From Panagrolaimus kolymaensis (lineage: Eukaryota; Nematoda; Chromadorea; Rhabditida; Panagrolaimidae), in the NCBI GenBank assembly GCA_028622995.1, contig JAJQJQ010000048.1, positions 1,612,001-1,676,000 of the forward strand: a stretch of 64,000 nt of DNA. The letters run 5' to 3'. The translations under genes and the position numbers were made by a program. Within the stretch, counting starts at the first letter, position 1, and each line of letters opens with the position of its first letter. Of the stretch, positions 45,413 to 56,452 are shown piece by piece. The notes beneath the pieces are model-generated. The model was not told where the DNA came from. It saw only the letters and a program-made list of their open reading frames with translations, and made no database searches.

Positions 45413-46800
45413 TTATTTTGCAGAATTACAAGATGGATCATTGCATAAATGGCAAGATTTCTAAAATTTGATATTCAATAATTTTTTTATCCTCTCTAAA
45501 ACTAACTAGACAATATTTGCATAATAAAGGTTTATACAAAGCATTTTTGCAATCATTCATTGTTTGATTGCAATCAGTGGAAGTGTCAACACATTGTGAA
45601 GTTGAAGTGGGAGAAATCGAAGAGCCTAAACAAAAATCATACAAGTAAATCTTGGAACATTTTATAACATTAAAGAATATTTTTAAATCCGATGTCAAAC
45701 TTACATCCAAAAGCAGCAAGAGAAAGTGAATCCCAATTATCTGGTTGAAGTTGAGTTAAATCAGGCCAATAAATAAAATTTGAGGTGTAATTTGTCAATT
45801 TATTTCCATCAACATTGGTTCCAAGTAAAACAAATGTTAAGGTAATATTTTTTAGTTTTGAAGTGGCATCCTCAGCACCCGCAAGTGCTGCATCCGACGT
45901 ATCAGAAATAAATATTATTGCTCCATTTTGGTCGTTAATATCTTCAAACATAAAAAGTGGTAAAAGAATATCTTCAAATAGTTCTCTAAGACTATAATGT
46001 CCTCCTTGCTCAATGGCGTATACTTTATCTTGAATTTGTTGTATAGTTAATCCACTATCAAATGAAACTAGTTCACTATACATTCCAAAAGCTTCAATTC
46101 TTTCAGGATGGTTGAGAGTGCCAATCGCTGATACAATAAATTGAAGTTGATTCTATAAACATTTCTTTAATCTAGCATTTTATATAAAAATTTTATTATT
46201 ACTTTAAACGCGATTGCGTCTAAATTATTTGAATCATCAATGGAAAAACTTATCCAACTTTTACATGCAATATAAGGAGGTGGTGTTGTTGAAGGTGCCA
46301 TGGTTGAAGGGGGTATAGTTGAAAAAGGTGGAAATTTATTTGTTTCAGTATCAATACATAAATCTGTATCACAACAACATCCAGTTAAAATCGCTTGAGG
46401 TAATGGACTGCAGCTATTATCAAGAGAAACGGATTTACAAAAAGTTCGTTGACTGCAGGTAGAAAAAATATATGATCGATCCATTTGTAACTTCTAATGT
46501 AAATGAAAGGCATTCGCCATAACACTTTCTTTCAGCATATTTGAAAATTGAAAGAAAATCAACTGAAAATCCTTCATTACAAATGATTGGGGTTCCTGTT
46601 GTTGATGGAGGAGGCAGACCAACATAATATTGGTGAACTTAATTGAGAATTACCAAACTAAAATATACTTTTTTTATTGTTAAAGGAAAAAAGTTCGAAA
46701 AATACTAATTAATTTATATATTTTAAATCTATCAAACAACAAAAATTACCTTTGCAAAACTAAAAATTAAAATAAAAATAGCTAACAATCGCAACGTCAT
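45413..46800 (-). pseudogene. ET-vWA-ShKT gene copy with deletion and frameshift
   Basis: Exons 46750-46800, 46203-46657, 45705-46152, 45507-45625 and 45413-45460 follow the 39554 gene exactly in the last three exons (448, 119 and 48 bp). The vWA part is open (NHPERIEAFGMY, IIFISDTSD, FVLLGTN), and so is the ShKT part. In exon 2 most of the first ET module is missing: after PILCWS the sequence jumps to the linker before module 2 (PPPSTTGTPIICNEG). This join is out of frame. A second shift lies in the T6 run near 46470, just before STCSQRTFC. Without both corrections the frame stops. Probably a dead copy; a downstream start near 46484 would still give an ET-vWA-ShKT fragment but without a signal peptide. 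Confidence 0.72.
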
Positions 46801-47198
46801 TTCAATTAATTCTCTCTCCCACCGAATAATGTAAAAGAAAAAATGATCAAAGTAGAGTTTCTTTTTATATATAAATACTTCGTCATAATGTAGTGGAGAA
46901 ACAAGTATAAAAAAAATGATAAAAGAATTGTTGCTTCTTTATTCTTTATTTGTTTGTAGTTTTAATGGTGCAAAAATGAGGCAAGCACTGCTTTGGGAGA
47001 AAAGAAAAAAAATGATAAAAAATATGTATTTTGATACACACATGTTTTTCATTAAAATGCAACTGTAAATTATGTAGTAAACATGTTCATTAGTCAAACA
47101 ACATTAAATTAAAGGACAAAAGGTTAAAAGGTTAATAGCACAAAAAAAATAAATGAACAAAAAATGGAAACTGTGGCAAGAAGCTTATGCAATACAAT
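46801..47198. other. Intergenic, nothing recognised
   Basis: AT-rich. A minus-strand TATATAAAAAG about 55 bp upstream of the 46800 start resembles the promoter of the 41147 gene, including the following ACTCTACTTTGATCAT. Confidence 0.5.
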
Positions 47199-47755
47199 TT
47201 AAAAAAATTTGCTTTTGATCATTTTGTCTTTCAAATTGTTAAGCATTTCTGAAATAAGGCATTTTAATTCTTCTTGAAAACGCTTTGCAACGTTTTTTCC
47301 AAAACTATATTTAAAATGAGAAGGATTTTCATCGGCTGAAGCGTTTTTAATAAAACCACATAAAAGCGAAATATCTGCGTCAAAAAAGCATACCATTTCC
47401 CAACAGCTTTGAACTAGGGTTCCGGTACCCCCCCGCGGGGACGGGGATACCCGAATACCCGTCCCCGAATCCCCGTCCCCGTACCCGTCCCCGCGAAGTT
47501 TTGTCCCCGTCATCATCCCCGTCTCCGAAGAAATTACTCCCCGAAAAAAAATGGATGATAGTAGGGTCGACCTCCTTCCACGGGGACGGGGATACCCGAA
47601 ATACCCGTCCCCGAATCCCCGTCCCCGTACCCGTCCCCGCGAAATTTTGTCCCCGTTTTTATCCCCGATCCCCGGTTTTTTCGGAAAACGGGGGGGTACA
47701 GGAACCCTACTTTGAACGACCTTGCTTGGTTTCATTCTGCCACCCAAATTTAAGA
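47199..47755 (-). pseudogene. F-box gene fragment split by a GC-rich hAT-like element
   Basis: The 3' part (47199-47400) encodes DADISLLCGFIKNAS, FSFGKN-like and KRFQEELKCLISEML, close to the end of the 43851 gene. The 5' part (47710-47755) resembles the fragment near 45.1 kb. Everything between is missing, and a 295-bp element sits at the junction. The long ORF through this region is the element read by chance (Pro/Arg/Gly-rich). Confidence 0.75.
47415..47709. mobile_element. GC-rich hAT-like MITE, 295 bp
   Basis: Ends TAGGGTTCCGGTACCCCCC and, inverted, TAGGGTTCCTGTACCCCCC. The 8-bp duplication CTTTGAAC lies at 47407-47414 and 47710-47717. TAGGG fits the hAT consensus YARNG. The inside is built of CCCCGTCCCCG and TACCCG units in two long direct repeats and is far richer in GC than anything else in the window. 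No transposase. Confidence 0.88.
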
Positions 47756-47759
47756 AACA

Positions 47760-48085
47760 AATAATGTAAAAAACTAATGAAAATTAAATTCAATGATTTG
47801 AACTGTCTGTTACTTTTAATTGGATTTAAACTAGCTACATATTTGCGATACCACTTTTTTTTCTCAGTATTCTTTATTTATTATCGAACAAGTTTTAATT
47901 AAAATTAACTAAGAAAAATAGCAAAATTAAACAAAGGCAAATGCAAATGCAAATGCAAATATTAATAATGATAAAAAATACAGCAATTAAATAATACCCT
48001 TTTTGTTCATTTTATATTTTATTTAAAAAATGAAATAAAAAATTAACCAGTATTTTTTTCTTTTAGAATTCAGAAAATTCGATTG
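47760..48085. other. Intergenic, nothing recognised
   Basis: AT-rich, with a short GCAAAT repeat at about 47934-47956 (four units). Confidence 0.5.
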
Positions 48086-49897
48086 TTATTTTGACGAAGT
48101 ACATGCTGGATCACTGCACAAATTGCAAGATTTCTAAAATTTGATATTCATTATTTTTGATTTATTTTTTTTACTAAAACTAACTTGACAATATTTGCAT
48201 AACAAAGGTTTATACAAAGCATTTTTGCAATCATTCATTGTTTGATTACAATCTGAAGAAGTGTCAATACATTGGGATGGTGGAGTTGGCGTTGGAGTAG
48301 TATCAGATGAACCTTAAAAAATAGTTACTCAAACTTTGCGATTTTGTTAGTTCAAATTTTTTTAGTGTTTAACCGTAAACTTACATCCCAAAGCAGCAGA
48401 AGAAAGGGAATCCCAATTATCAGGTTGGGGTTTAGATAAGTCAGGCCAATAAATAAAATTCGAAGTATAATTTGTAAGTCGAGTTTGATCAACATCTGGA
48501 CCAAGTAAAACAAAAGTCAATCGAACATTTTTTAAATAATCAATATAAATTTGAGCTCCAGAAATTAAGTTACTTGCAGTACCAGAAACAAATACAATAG
48601 CTGCAATTGGTTGAGATATATTGTTCATTCTTTCTAAGCTTTCTGCTATGCCTGCCAATTGGTACCTAAGAGAATAACCACCATATTGTGATACATTTCC
48701 TAGAGTGCTTATTATTTTTTGCAAAGTAAAACCACTATTCCACAAAACTGAATCAGAATACACTCCAATAGCTTGTATTTGATTAGTATAATTCAAAGCT
48801 CCAATGACAGATAAAATAAAATTAATTTGAGTCTAAAATTATTTTTTATTTATTACTGCGGTTTAATAGAAAAAGATAAAATTCCCACATTGAAATTCTG
48901 TGAAATTAGTATTATTGAATCATCGAATGAAAAGTTAATCCAACTTTTACAAGATGAATTATTTTGTGAGGGTGTAGATGCAAATGTTGGTAAATTAGTT
49001 GGGATGGTTGTAGTTAATGAAGAACCAGAACCTAAATACAAAAAAAAATTAAATTAAAAATTTTCAAACATAAGTTTTAGAAAAAAATTTAACTCCGATT
49101 TTCTTTATTTTTTTTTCAGTTTTCTAACGCATTATTGATGCCATAATACTAATTACGTTAAACTTACATCCATATGCAGCAAATGATAACATATCCCAAT
49201 TATCTGGCTGAGATTCAGATAAGTCTTGCCAATAAATAAAATTGTTTGAAAAATTTCTTAAATTATGCGATTCAGCGTTTGCACCAAGCAAAACAAAAGT
49301 AATTCGAACGTTTTTTAATTTCGATAAATATCTATCTGCATTTCGAAGAGCATCAACGGAAGTGTCGGAAATAAATATTAATGCCGCCTTTGGCAAATCA
49401 AAATTATCTAAAACATCTAAACTTGTGGATAACCCAGCGAATTGATGGGCAAGGGAATATGGCATATCCGATTGTTGAACATATCCAAGTGCGGATTCCA
49501 TTTGGGCTATACTCAAGCCACTATTCCAATCAAATTCTCCACCATATCCTCCTTCGCCTCGCAATCGATTTGGATAATTCAAGCCACCAATAGCATTTGA
49601 AATAAAACTAATGTGGGTCTAAAAAAGATTTTTGTGAACTAATGAAAAAAAGACTATAGATTTGCATGCAGCTTTTAATGACTTTTTTAAAACTAACTCT
49701 AAAATCATTAGTTGAAAGTTGCTTTGAGTCATCATAAGAAAAACTAATTAAACTTTTACATGGAATATACGGAGGATCATCAGCTTTTACTAAAAAAATT
49801 ATAAAAAAATTAATCTTAAATTTTCGATCAAGACAATACCAAAATTCAGAATAGAAATAATAGAAATTATAATGATTAAAATAAATTTTTTCATCAT
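48086..49897 (-). CDS. Secreted protein with two vWA-like domains and one ShKT domain
   Basis: Seven exons: 49840-49897, 49698-49789, 49168-49618, 48889-49031, 48385-48832, 48185-48312 and 48086-48133. They join to 455 residues. Start MMKKFILIIIISIISIL. Domain 1: PCKSLISFSYDDSKQ, NYPNRLRGEGGYGG, LIFISDTSVDAL, FVLLGAN. Domain 2: SCKSWINFSFDDSII, NYTNQIQAIGVY, IVFVSGTASN, FVLLGPD. The second domain has lost the acidic residues of the usual ISDTSD strand, so it probably cannot hold a metal ion as the others might. ShKT: CIDTSSDC...LLCKYCQ, KSCNLC, SDPAC. Close in layout to the 34884 gene but with one ShKT. Confidence 0.8.
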
Positions 49898-50205
49898 TTT
49901 CCATAAGAGACATAAGAAAACAAATATATTTCTTAAAACATAAAAATAAAATTATTTTGGTTAATTTGTGATTTTTATCAGTCAAAATTAATGGTTTTTT
50001 TGTTTGTACATTTTTTTACAATAGATAATAAAAGTATTAAGCGACTGTGCTTCTTTTGACGACTAAAGCAAAGAGTTAATTGCCACATATAAATAAAAAA
50101 AATTATTATTGTTTCCAAAAAGTTTAGACTTTTAATATATTTTTATTGATTTTTGTATATAAATAATTTTATCGAAATCTCTTTGGAATAGCTGTTTAAA
50201 AACGG
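49898..50205. other. Short divergent promoter region
   Basis: 308 bp between the starts of two secreted genes on opposite strands. They presumably share a bidirectional promoter. AT-rich, with no obvious conserved box. Confidence 0.5.
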
Positions 50206-51555
50206 ATGATGCAGATATTATTATTCCTAATTTTAACTTTTAATCTTTTTAAGGTCATTTTTTTCTATTGGCATAGTTTTTGTATAATGTATTAAATTTG
50301 ATCAAAATAAAAAATTTTATTTTAGTCTTGCTTTTGTCAGTCATCATTAGCATGCTGGGTTGGATATTATTATAATGGCACAATGCACGGTGGATCAATT
50401 CCATGCGATAATGGAATGTGTGTAATTGTTAAAGGAAGTTATGCTGGCCAATCTATTAATATTTTTTCTTGTAAACCTAGTGGTGAATGCGGTGGTGATA
50501 TATCTAGTTTATCTGGTTTTAATTTGAATGCAACATGCTGTGATGATTCACCAAATTGTAATGCTATAAATTTTACCATTCCTATCCAGCCTTCACCAGT
50601 CCCATCAATGGGTCCTCCAATAGTTTGTAATGCAGGACTTTATTACAAAAATAACCCTCTCGCTGCTGCAGGTCCAAAAGTTTGTTATGGTGAATGTTCT
50701 TCTTTTGAAATTCTAGAATCAAATGGAATATTTTCTGTTGCAACATGTGCGCCATCAACAATGTGTAAAAGCCTCGACCTCGTTAACAGTTGTCATTTAA
50801 TGCCACAATCAATTATTTCTGGCTGTTGTTGTGATACAGAATTATGCATTGATCCAGAAACAAATAAAAAGCCCCTACCATTTATAACACCTTCTAATTC
50901 AATAAAATGCTTTTCTGGTCTTCAAATAAATGGTGATACTATGATTGGTGCAGAAGTTTATTGTTTAGGACAATGCCATAGTACTTACTTCATTGTCAAC
51001 AAAAATAATTATACCATTTATGATTGTGATCACTTTGATGTAAATAATTTAAAAAAATTTTAACTATAAAATAGTTTTGCATTTTTAGACTGTTTGTCGC
51101 TTAACTCATATTTTACCAAATACATGTGGGCCTGAAACCGATGGACTTAATGGATGCTGTTGCGATTCTGATTACTGTAATACATCTCCTAATTTTACAC
51201 CACCGCCAATTGACCCAAATCCACCATTACAATTTTTACCTTGTTTTAATGGATTTTCTTTTAATTCTCGTCAAAATTGGGCCTTTGGGAAAGTAACACA
51301 ATGCATGGGTGATTGTATTTCGTAAGCATTTTAACATAAATTTATCGCTAATAATGTAAATAATTACGTAAATTTAGCTACACTGCTCCTAGTCTTACTA
51401 TTTATGGTTGTAGTCCAATAAGTGCATGTGAAGCTATGGGAGCAAAAGATGGGAGTGCAATCAATGGCGACTTAAATATAACATGCTGCTCTTCTCCTGA
51501 ATGCACTTATCAACAACAACCTTCCTTAAAAATAAATTTAGAATTGATTAAATAA
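50206..51555 (+). CDS. Secreted protein of four ET/Ly6-like modules, no vWA or ShKT
   Basis: Exons 50206-50253, 50326-51039, 51089-51321 and 51378-51555 join to 390 residues. Signal peptide MMQILLFLILTFNLF. Each module ends in the double-Cys signature: CCDDSPNCN, CCCDTELCI, CCCDSDYCN and CCSSPECT. The first two modules match the pair in the 39554 gene, including CWVGYYYN, the PIQPxPxPS linker and CYGEC, so one gene was derived from the other by gain or loss of domains. No transmembrane helix or GPI tail. It is the only plus-strand member of the cluster. Confidence 0.8.
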
Positions 51556-51769
51556 AAAGTATTTGTCTGAAACTATAAAAATATATGTAAAAAACTCCCA
51601 AAACAATGTTTGGTGTTAGTCAAAAAAGCAAGTTGATATCAGAGGCTATCCTCTTGATCAGGATTAAAAATTATTATTTACAGCCAATTATTTTTATTTT
51701 TTACAGGAAATTTAAAAAATTTGGACAAAAAAAAGTTAGACATTTCAGTCTTTTCATTTTTGTTAAAAG

Positions 51770-52759
51770 ATGTTGTTGATCATATATTTTCTGTTTTCCG
51801 TTTTTTCTTTAACTTTTGCTTCATGCCCAAATGGAAGTGTTTCATTTCAAAATACCTGTTACTTTTTTCAAAACAAATCTTCAGCTTTTATTGTCGCTGA
51901 ACAAAATTGCAATCAACTCGGCGGGAATTTAGTTTAAATTCATAATGGATTTTCTAATGCTTTTTTTGTTCGTAAGTTTGCGTATTTTGGGATAAATAAA
52001 TGTTTCTTAAAACTTTCAGAGGAAGCAGGATTGTATTTTCATGATAGCACTGTCACAGATTTATGGATAGGTTTTACGGATTTAATGACCCCGGGAAATT
52101 GGACATGGACGGATGGAAATGAAAATAGTTTTACGGAAATTGAAAAAAAATTAATGCAACTTCTGGGCAAGATTGCGCAGTGGCATCTTTGACTAATGGA
52201 AAATGGACTCCCACAGATTGTTTCCAACAAAAACTATATGTTTGTAGTTTGCCTGCAACACTTCCTCCTCCAGCTTTTTATAATTGCAGTAATGGATGGA
52301 TTTATTATGAACCCACAGCTTCTTGCTATTCTATTGGATATATAGGAACATTTGCATTAGCAGAACAATATTGCGCAAATAATTTCGCACATTTGGTTTC
52401 CATCCATAGTCAAGATGAAATGACTTTTATTCAAAGTAATTTTTATCTTTTTCGAATAAATATTTTATAAAAAAAATTTAGGTTTTGCATATGATAATAC
52501 GACTTCTTACTGGATTGGCTTAAAAACTGATGATAATTATAAAGATTGGACATGGACAGATAATAGTCCTTATAATTATGAGAATTTTCTTAAAGGCTAT
52601 CCTAGTGCTAGTTCTTACACATGTACTAGAATGAGCCGTTATCTATGGGATAATGCTGCTCCGTGTACTAGCACCTCGTATTATGGAATTTGTAAAAAGA
52701 AAATAGAAACATTTAAAAAGTCGTCATCATTTCTAAAAAAAGAGCTTGAAAATTTTTAA
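51770..52759 (+). pseudogene. Two-domain C-type lectin gene, disabled
   Basis: The signal peptide MLLIIYFLFSVFSLTFA is followed by a first lectin domain (CPNGSVSFQNTCYFF, LWIGFTD, WTWTDGNE) and a second one (CSNGWIYYEPTASCYS, HLVSIHSQDE, YWIGLKTDD, WTWTDNSPYNYENF, final C). Two lesions hit domain 1. A TAA lies in NLV-stop-IHNGF near 51938, where the 55977 gene has Ser (TCA). A frameshift lies in the A-run near 52145, after EIEK. Introns at about 51974-52019 and 52436-52481 still have good signals. Domain 2 alone stays open to the stop at 52757, with a charged tail. Confidence 0.8.
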
Positions 52760-53148
52760 AGTATAAAAAAATTTTAAAAATATGTATAACTTTTAACAAA
52801 AATTAAATTTTAAATTTTCCAAAACTTGAAATAAATCAAGTTTTTATGGATATTTTAATGTTTTAGTTTTTATTTTGTTTAATTTTGCAAAGCCAAAATT
52901 TTAATTTTTTTCTGTTATAAATTTTTTTTATCTATATTTCTTAAATGCATATAAAGCGGATGGTTTTAAATAAATTAAATAAATATAATATTTTTATTTA
53001 TTTGATAACATTCACCTTGAGGTATTTTATAACAACCAAAAACAGTCCGAAAGTAAAAACTTTGAAAAATAAAGTTTTTTCTAATTTCACCTTTTTTATA
53101 TATATTTTTTTTATTTTTTAAAAGATTTTTAATTTTTAACATTTTTAT
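52760..53148. other. Intergenic, nothing recognised
   Basis: AT-rich 3' flanks of two convergent genes. Confidence 0.45.
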
Positions 53149-53837
53149 TTATTCACTCGTATGCAAAATACTTAAAATCGGTGGCAAATTAAAATATTGT
53201 TTTGCATATTCATTAAAACTTTCAACAAAGTTTGAAGGTTCTTCACGTCGAAAACGTATAATCAATTGACTTCCAGGTGCCATAACTTTTGCTGTTAAAT
53301 CAATTATTACATCAACCTTACAAGGAGGAAGATTCTCAAGTTTTAAATAATCTAATTTGTTTGAGCGCTTTTTTGTCACAATTAATGAAGGATAAAGAAG
53401 GTGAATATTGAATCGTAATCTGAAAAAAAATTGTACTAAACATTTTTGATTATTAGAGGCTGGGAAGAAGTCAAAGCTGCATGTCGAGAATTAACTGTCA
53501 TTAGAATGCCACCATTTTTACCCCAAAATTTTAATATAGGTTTTGTTTTTAGGCTTTTGAAATTAATAATTGTGAGAAAATTAACCTGGTTTTTATTATA
53601 ACGAAAAAGGATTTTACTCATTTCTTTTGAAGTTTTAAATAATTTTAATTTAAGTTTCAGCGAAGAAACATTTTGAGCCAAATAATTTTTCATCGAATAT
53701 GGCAAAAAAAAGTTGTCGTCGACTCTTATAAATGAATGAGGAATCGCTTTTGCAGGAGGGTTTGAGAGTTTTAATTTGGTAATAAAGCTTAATAAAAATA
53801 ATGCTAAAGCAGCAAAAAATAAATAAAATTTAATCAT
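53149..53837 (-). pseudogene. F-box-like family B member, internally deleted
   Basis: Exon 2 (53149-53419) is intact and typical of the family (RSNKLDYLKLENLPP, VMAPGSQLIIRF, FVESFNEYAKQYFNLPPILSIL). The upstream frame starts at Met 53837 with a hydrophobic segment (MIKFYLFFAALALFLLSFI), as in family A. It then has PYSMKNYLAQNVSS...LKLFKTSKEMSKILFR. It breaks off about 20 bp before exon 2, and the 80-residue leucine-rich block that ends exon 1 in the other copies is missing. The remaining gap is too short for an intron. It links families A and B, since it has the membrane anchor of one and the exon 2 of the other. Confidence 0.6.
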
Positions 53838-54359
53838 CAAAACTGTTATTTTTAAAGTTGATATTTGTGGTAGCTTCACAACAACTTAGCTTCAGCCGAA
53901 AAAGATAGGAAGAAAAAAATAAATTCCAATCTATGAAATGAATGGTGATGGTTAGTCTTTGGCAGTCAGCCATTCTATGCAATGAAAAAAATTCATGTCA
54001 AATATGAAGTTTTAGAAAAAAAAATTTGCTGACTGACCTCAAGATTGTAGCAACATTATGCCATGTGTGTGTTTGTAGCTTAGGACAGTCCGAACAAATA
54101 CTTAATTTCTAGCATAAATTTATAATTCTAAGTAAAACCGCCTCCAAAATTCTTTTTAGTTATGTTTGCGACTTTCAAATTAATTTTTAAAAGTTTCAGG
54201 TGCTTTTGCATTATAAATGTGCGAACTTTTTTTGCTCAAGAAACTTACATAAAGTGGAATGTAAAAAGATAAAATCCAGGTGCAAATATTTTGAAAGAAT
54301 AAAAGCTAAACTTTTAGAAACTTTTATCGAAATTTTTCTTTTCATCGAACTTTAAAATT
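53838..54359. other. Intergenic between divergent genes
   Basis: About 520 bp. AT-rich, nothing recognised. Confidence 0.45.
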
Positions 54360-55412
54360 ATGGCTGAAATAATAAAATTTAATGGAAGCCAAATTTATAA
54401 TGAAGAATTAATTTCAAAGTTATCTCCATTTTATCATATTATTCGACATACCAATGTTTTTTTAAGTTTAATACTTATTTTAATAACTTTAACTAAAACT
54501 CCAAAAACTATGGCAAAATTCAGAATGTTTTTATTACCTTATTCATGTTCTTCACTTTTGATGGAATCTATGGCTTCATTGTATTTACCAACAATATTAC
54601 ATCCATTTTTCTTTGTTTATCCTTTGGGATTTTCAAAAAATTGGTCACCCAATATTTCATTAACAATTATCATATTTTTTTTGTATTCAGCATTTGCAAT
54701 TATGGATTGCTGTTGTGGATTGGTTTTGGAGAGATTTTATGCAATTCGATTAAAATCAAATTCAAATGTTCCATTTATTATTTTTGGGATTCTTTCTTTA
54801 AGTAGCTTAACTTTTTTTATTTTATATTTAATTTTTATCAATATTAACTACTTTAAATACACTATTTTTTTGACACCTATGGAAATAGAAAATATTTTAA
54901 ATTCCCATTTAACAAATATACCAATTGATGTTAATTGGATTATTGCATGTAGGGGAGGAGGCATTTTTAATAGCAATTTATCATGGCATTTATTATTTTG
55001 GTTTTGTTTCGGTTTCTTTCGTGTACTTCTTATTCTTATTATCCTTATATTAAATGCGTTAAAATCAAAACAACTTTTAAGTTTAATGTCGGAAAATCTT
55101 AAACAAAGCAATAACATGCTCCTTCTAGTTACATATACTCAGTTTTTTGGGTTTTCTTTTATTTTAGGATCACCTTTTCTTCTAATAATTTCATTATTTT
55201 ATTTAACTGATGAACCTCAAAGTGACAAAATTCTTTATATTTGGTTTTTAGTTTCTTGCTTTGGTTTGTATGATTGTTTATTAACTATACTTTTTATTAA
55301 ACCCTATCGTGATATCTTTGTGAATAGTTTTAGACTTGTTTTTTCGGTAAAGAAAGAAACCACTGTTATTAATATTGCGAGTGTTAGTGCTCAAAGTGTA
55401 GCAAATAGATAA
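54360..55412 (+). CDS. Seven-transmembrane chemoreceptor-like protein (Str/Srh-like)
   Basis: One uninterrupted frame of 350 residues with seven hydrophobic segments at about 30-50, 60-80, 100-120, 140-160, 210-232, 260-282 and 292-312. Features of nematode serpentine receptors: TPKTMAKFRMFLL after helix 1, a Cys-rich helix 3 followed by ERFYAI (in place of DRY), TPMEIENIL in the loop before helix 5 and LFIKPYRDIF at the end of helix 7. The Str superfamily acts in chemosensory neurons through G proteins. I favour the Srh/Sri branch but not firmly. Nematode chemoreceptor genes usually have introns, so an intact intronless copy may be a retrocopy or a lineage that lost introns. Confidence 0.78.
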   Translation: MAEIIKFNGSQIYNEELISKLSPFYHIIRHTNVFLSLILILITLTKTPKTMAKFRMFLLPYSCSSLLMESMASLYLPTILHPFFFVYPLGFSKNWSPNISLTIIIFFLYSAFAIMDCCCGLVLERFYAIRLKSNSNVPFIIFGILSLSSLTFFILYLIFININYFKYTIFLTPMEIENILNSHLTNIPIDVNWIIACRGGGIFNSNLSWHLLFWFCFGFFRVLLILIILILNALKSKQLLSLMSENLKQSNNMLLLVTYTQFFGFSFILGSPFLLIISLFYLTDEPQSDKILYIWFLVSCFGLYDCLLTILFIKPYRDIFVNSFRLVFSVKKETTVINIASVSAQSVANR

Positions 55413-55976
55413 AAATAGATAATTAAAAAGGGTTGGTCTCAACAACAAAAAATAATAGAATCAAATTTAAAACTCATAATTTTTTTTAGCTTTTAAACAG
55501 CAGTGGTCATGTTTTGTTTTCTTATGAAAAAATAAATAATTTTGAAGCCATTACACAATTCTTACGTATAAATCCACATTATAATAATTTTTGTTGAAGA
55601 AAAATTTCATTGTGAATTTTTGTTTTGTTCAATTTTTTTTGATATCAAGGTTTTATTACTTTCTGTGTTTCTATGTATTTCTGGATGTTAAGAAGTTTTA
55701 TTTTGCAATAAAACTTTGACTTTTCTTGTTATGAAACAAAAACTTTTATTAATATTTCATTAAACTATAATCAATGCACAAAAAAAGCGAAATGCTTTAG
55801 AATAAAGTCTTTGGTAATTCTGGTACTAAATACAATATATGATTGTTGAAGAAAAAAAACTTAGATAAAAGGTTTGATAAGGAATCATCGATTCACCAAA
55901 AAAATTAATTCAACAAAATTAAAAGAATTTCTTTTATTTTTTATATTTTTTCACAAAAAAAAAATAAAGAAGTTAA
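55413..55976. other. Intergenic, nothing recognised
   Basis: AT-rich spacer upstream of the intact C-type lectin gene. Confidence 0.45.
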
Positions 55977-56452
55977 ATGAATGCGCTTTTGTTTTTCTTT
56001 GGCTACCTTGCATTTGCATTTGGTGCTTGCCCAGATCAAAGTTTTCAGTTTCAAAGTAAATGTTACTCATTTCAACCGAATGCATTAGCTTTCGAGCCAG
56101 CTGAACAATTTTGCGTTAATCTTGGAGGGCATTTAGTTTCAATTCATAATGGATTTGAAAATGTTTTCATTGCACGTAAGTTTTAATTTACAAAATTATA
56201 ACTAAATATTGTAAATTTTCAGAAGAAGCCACAAAATTCTTTACTGAAAGCACTGTCACAGATTTTTGGATTGGTTTAACTGATTTAAATCATTCTGGAA
56301 ATTGGACATGGACCGATGGAAGTGGAAATGGCGGAAATTTTGATGGAAATACAACTGGACTTGATTGTGCATCAGAAACTTTAGCGAATGGAAGTTTTAA
56401 GCCACAAGATTGCAGCAGCCTTAAACCTTATGTTTGTGGAATCAATGCTTAA
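55977..56452 (+). CDS. Secreted single-domain C-type lectin
   Basis: Exons 55977-56175 and 56223-56452 join to 142 residues, just one lectin domain after a signal peptide (MNALLFFFGYLAFAFGA). The family features are complete: CPDQSFQFQSKCYSF, the AEQFCVNLGGHLVSIHN helix, FWIGLTDL, WTWTDGSG, DCASE and the last Cys pair (DCSS, YVCG). No QPD or EPN sugar-binding triplet is visible; the loop reads GGNFDGN, so calcium-dependent sugar binding is doubtful. Its sequence is the best guide to the lesions in the 51770 copy. Confidence 0.92.

Noticed and set aside
47501..47764. Pro/Ser/Val-rich ORF over the GC-rich stretch, on either strand
   Set aside because: It is the repetitive interior of the hAT-like element read in an open frame by chance.
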